Positions 5,277 through 5,312 of a stretch of DNA of 5,312 nucleotides are shown here, in pieces. The DNA lies in the NCBI GenBank assembly GCA_003136475.1, contig PLEQ01000174.1:14122-19433 (forward strand), given 5' to 3'. The position numbers and the translations under genes were made by a program. The notes beneath the pieces are model-generated. The model was not told where the DNA came from. It ran no database searches and was given only the letters and a program-made list of their open reading frames with translations. How positions within the stretch are numbered: the stretch's first letter is position 1; each line of letters starts with the position of its first letter. This DNA comes from Deltaproteobacteria bacterium (GTDB lineage: Bacteria > Bdellovibrionota_B > Oligoflexia > Oligoflexales > Bog-1112).

Positions 5277-5312
5277 ATGCGCCACTTAAATAGCAATAAA
5301 AAATTAGGCCGA
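5277..5312 (+). CDS. rplQ: 50S ribosomal protein L17, first 12 codons (3' end outside window)
   Basis: L17 is a large-subunit protein near the peptide exit tunnel, and its gene normally follows rpoA at the end of the alpha operon. Eight bases after the rpoA stop, ATG 5277 opens a frame to the window edge reading MRHLNSNKKLGR. The MRH start and the basic N-terminus match L17 (E. coli MRHRKSGRQLNR). GAGGA at 5268-5272, beginning on the last base of the rpoA stop codon, is a good ribosome-binding site with a short spacer and suggests coupled translation. Only about a tenth of the gene is visible, so the call rests on this short match plus gene order. Confidence 0.9.
   Translation, partial: MRHLNSNKKLGR

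Overview
The window is a piece of a bacterial ribosomal-protein superoperon, the distal spc operon running directly into the alpha operon. Every gene is on the + strand. The order is rpsE (3' part), rpmD, rplO, secY, adk, infA, rpmJ, rpsM, rpsK, rpoA and rplQ (first 12 codons). All reading frames are intact, and I see no mobile element, CRISPR array, tRNA or rRNA. This is core housekeeping DNA, not an accessory region, and I find no evidence of a new multi-gene system.

The organism is a bacterium of roughly balanced base composition. The secY-adk-infA-rpmJ order, the four-cysteine zinc form of adenylate kinase and the wording of the alpha subunit of RNA polymerase (NWKDLIKP near the N-terminus, NFGRKSLNEIKDIL in the C-terminal domain) suggest a proteobacterium in the broad 'deltaproteobacterial' sense (for example Desulfobacterota, Myxococcota, Bdellovibrionota or SAR324). 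That placement comes from memory of family sequences, not from a search, and is tentative. Two things stand out in the order: no map gene between adk and infA, and no rpsD between rpsK and rpoA.

Layout: positions 1-1009 hold the ribosomal proteins S5, L30 and L15, tightly packed. Positions 1009-2966 hold SecY and adenylate kinase, joined by stop/start overlaps (TAGTG at rplO/secY, ATGA at secY/adk) that suggest translational coupling. Positions 2986-3337 hold two very small genes, for initiation factor IF1 and ribosomal protein L36. Positions 3374-4163 hold S13 and S11 of the small-subunit head and platform. Positions 4164-4245 are the only sizeable gap (82 bases). It lies where many bacteria carry rpsD, and contains a perfect TATAAT box plus two mutually exclusive short pairings, one of which covers the rpoA ribosome-binding site. 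Positions 4246-5268 encode the RNA polymerase alpha subunit, and L17 begins at 5277.

Together the genes co-produce parts of both ribosomal subunits, an initiation factor, the protein-export channel, a nucleotide-balance enzyme and the assembly platform of RNA polymerase, so that output of the gene-expression machinery can be set together. Gaps elsewhere are 2 to 36 bases, or overlaps, consistent with one long transcript.
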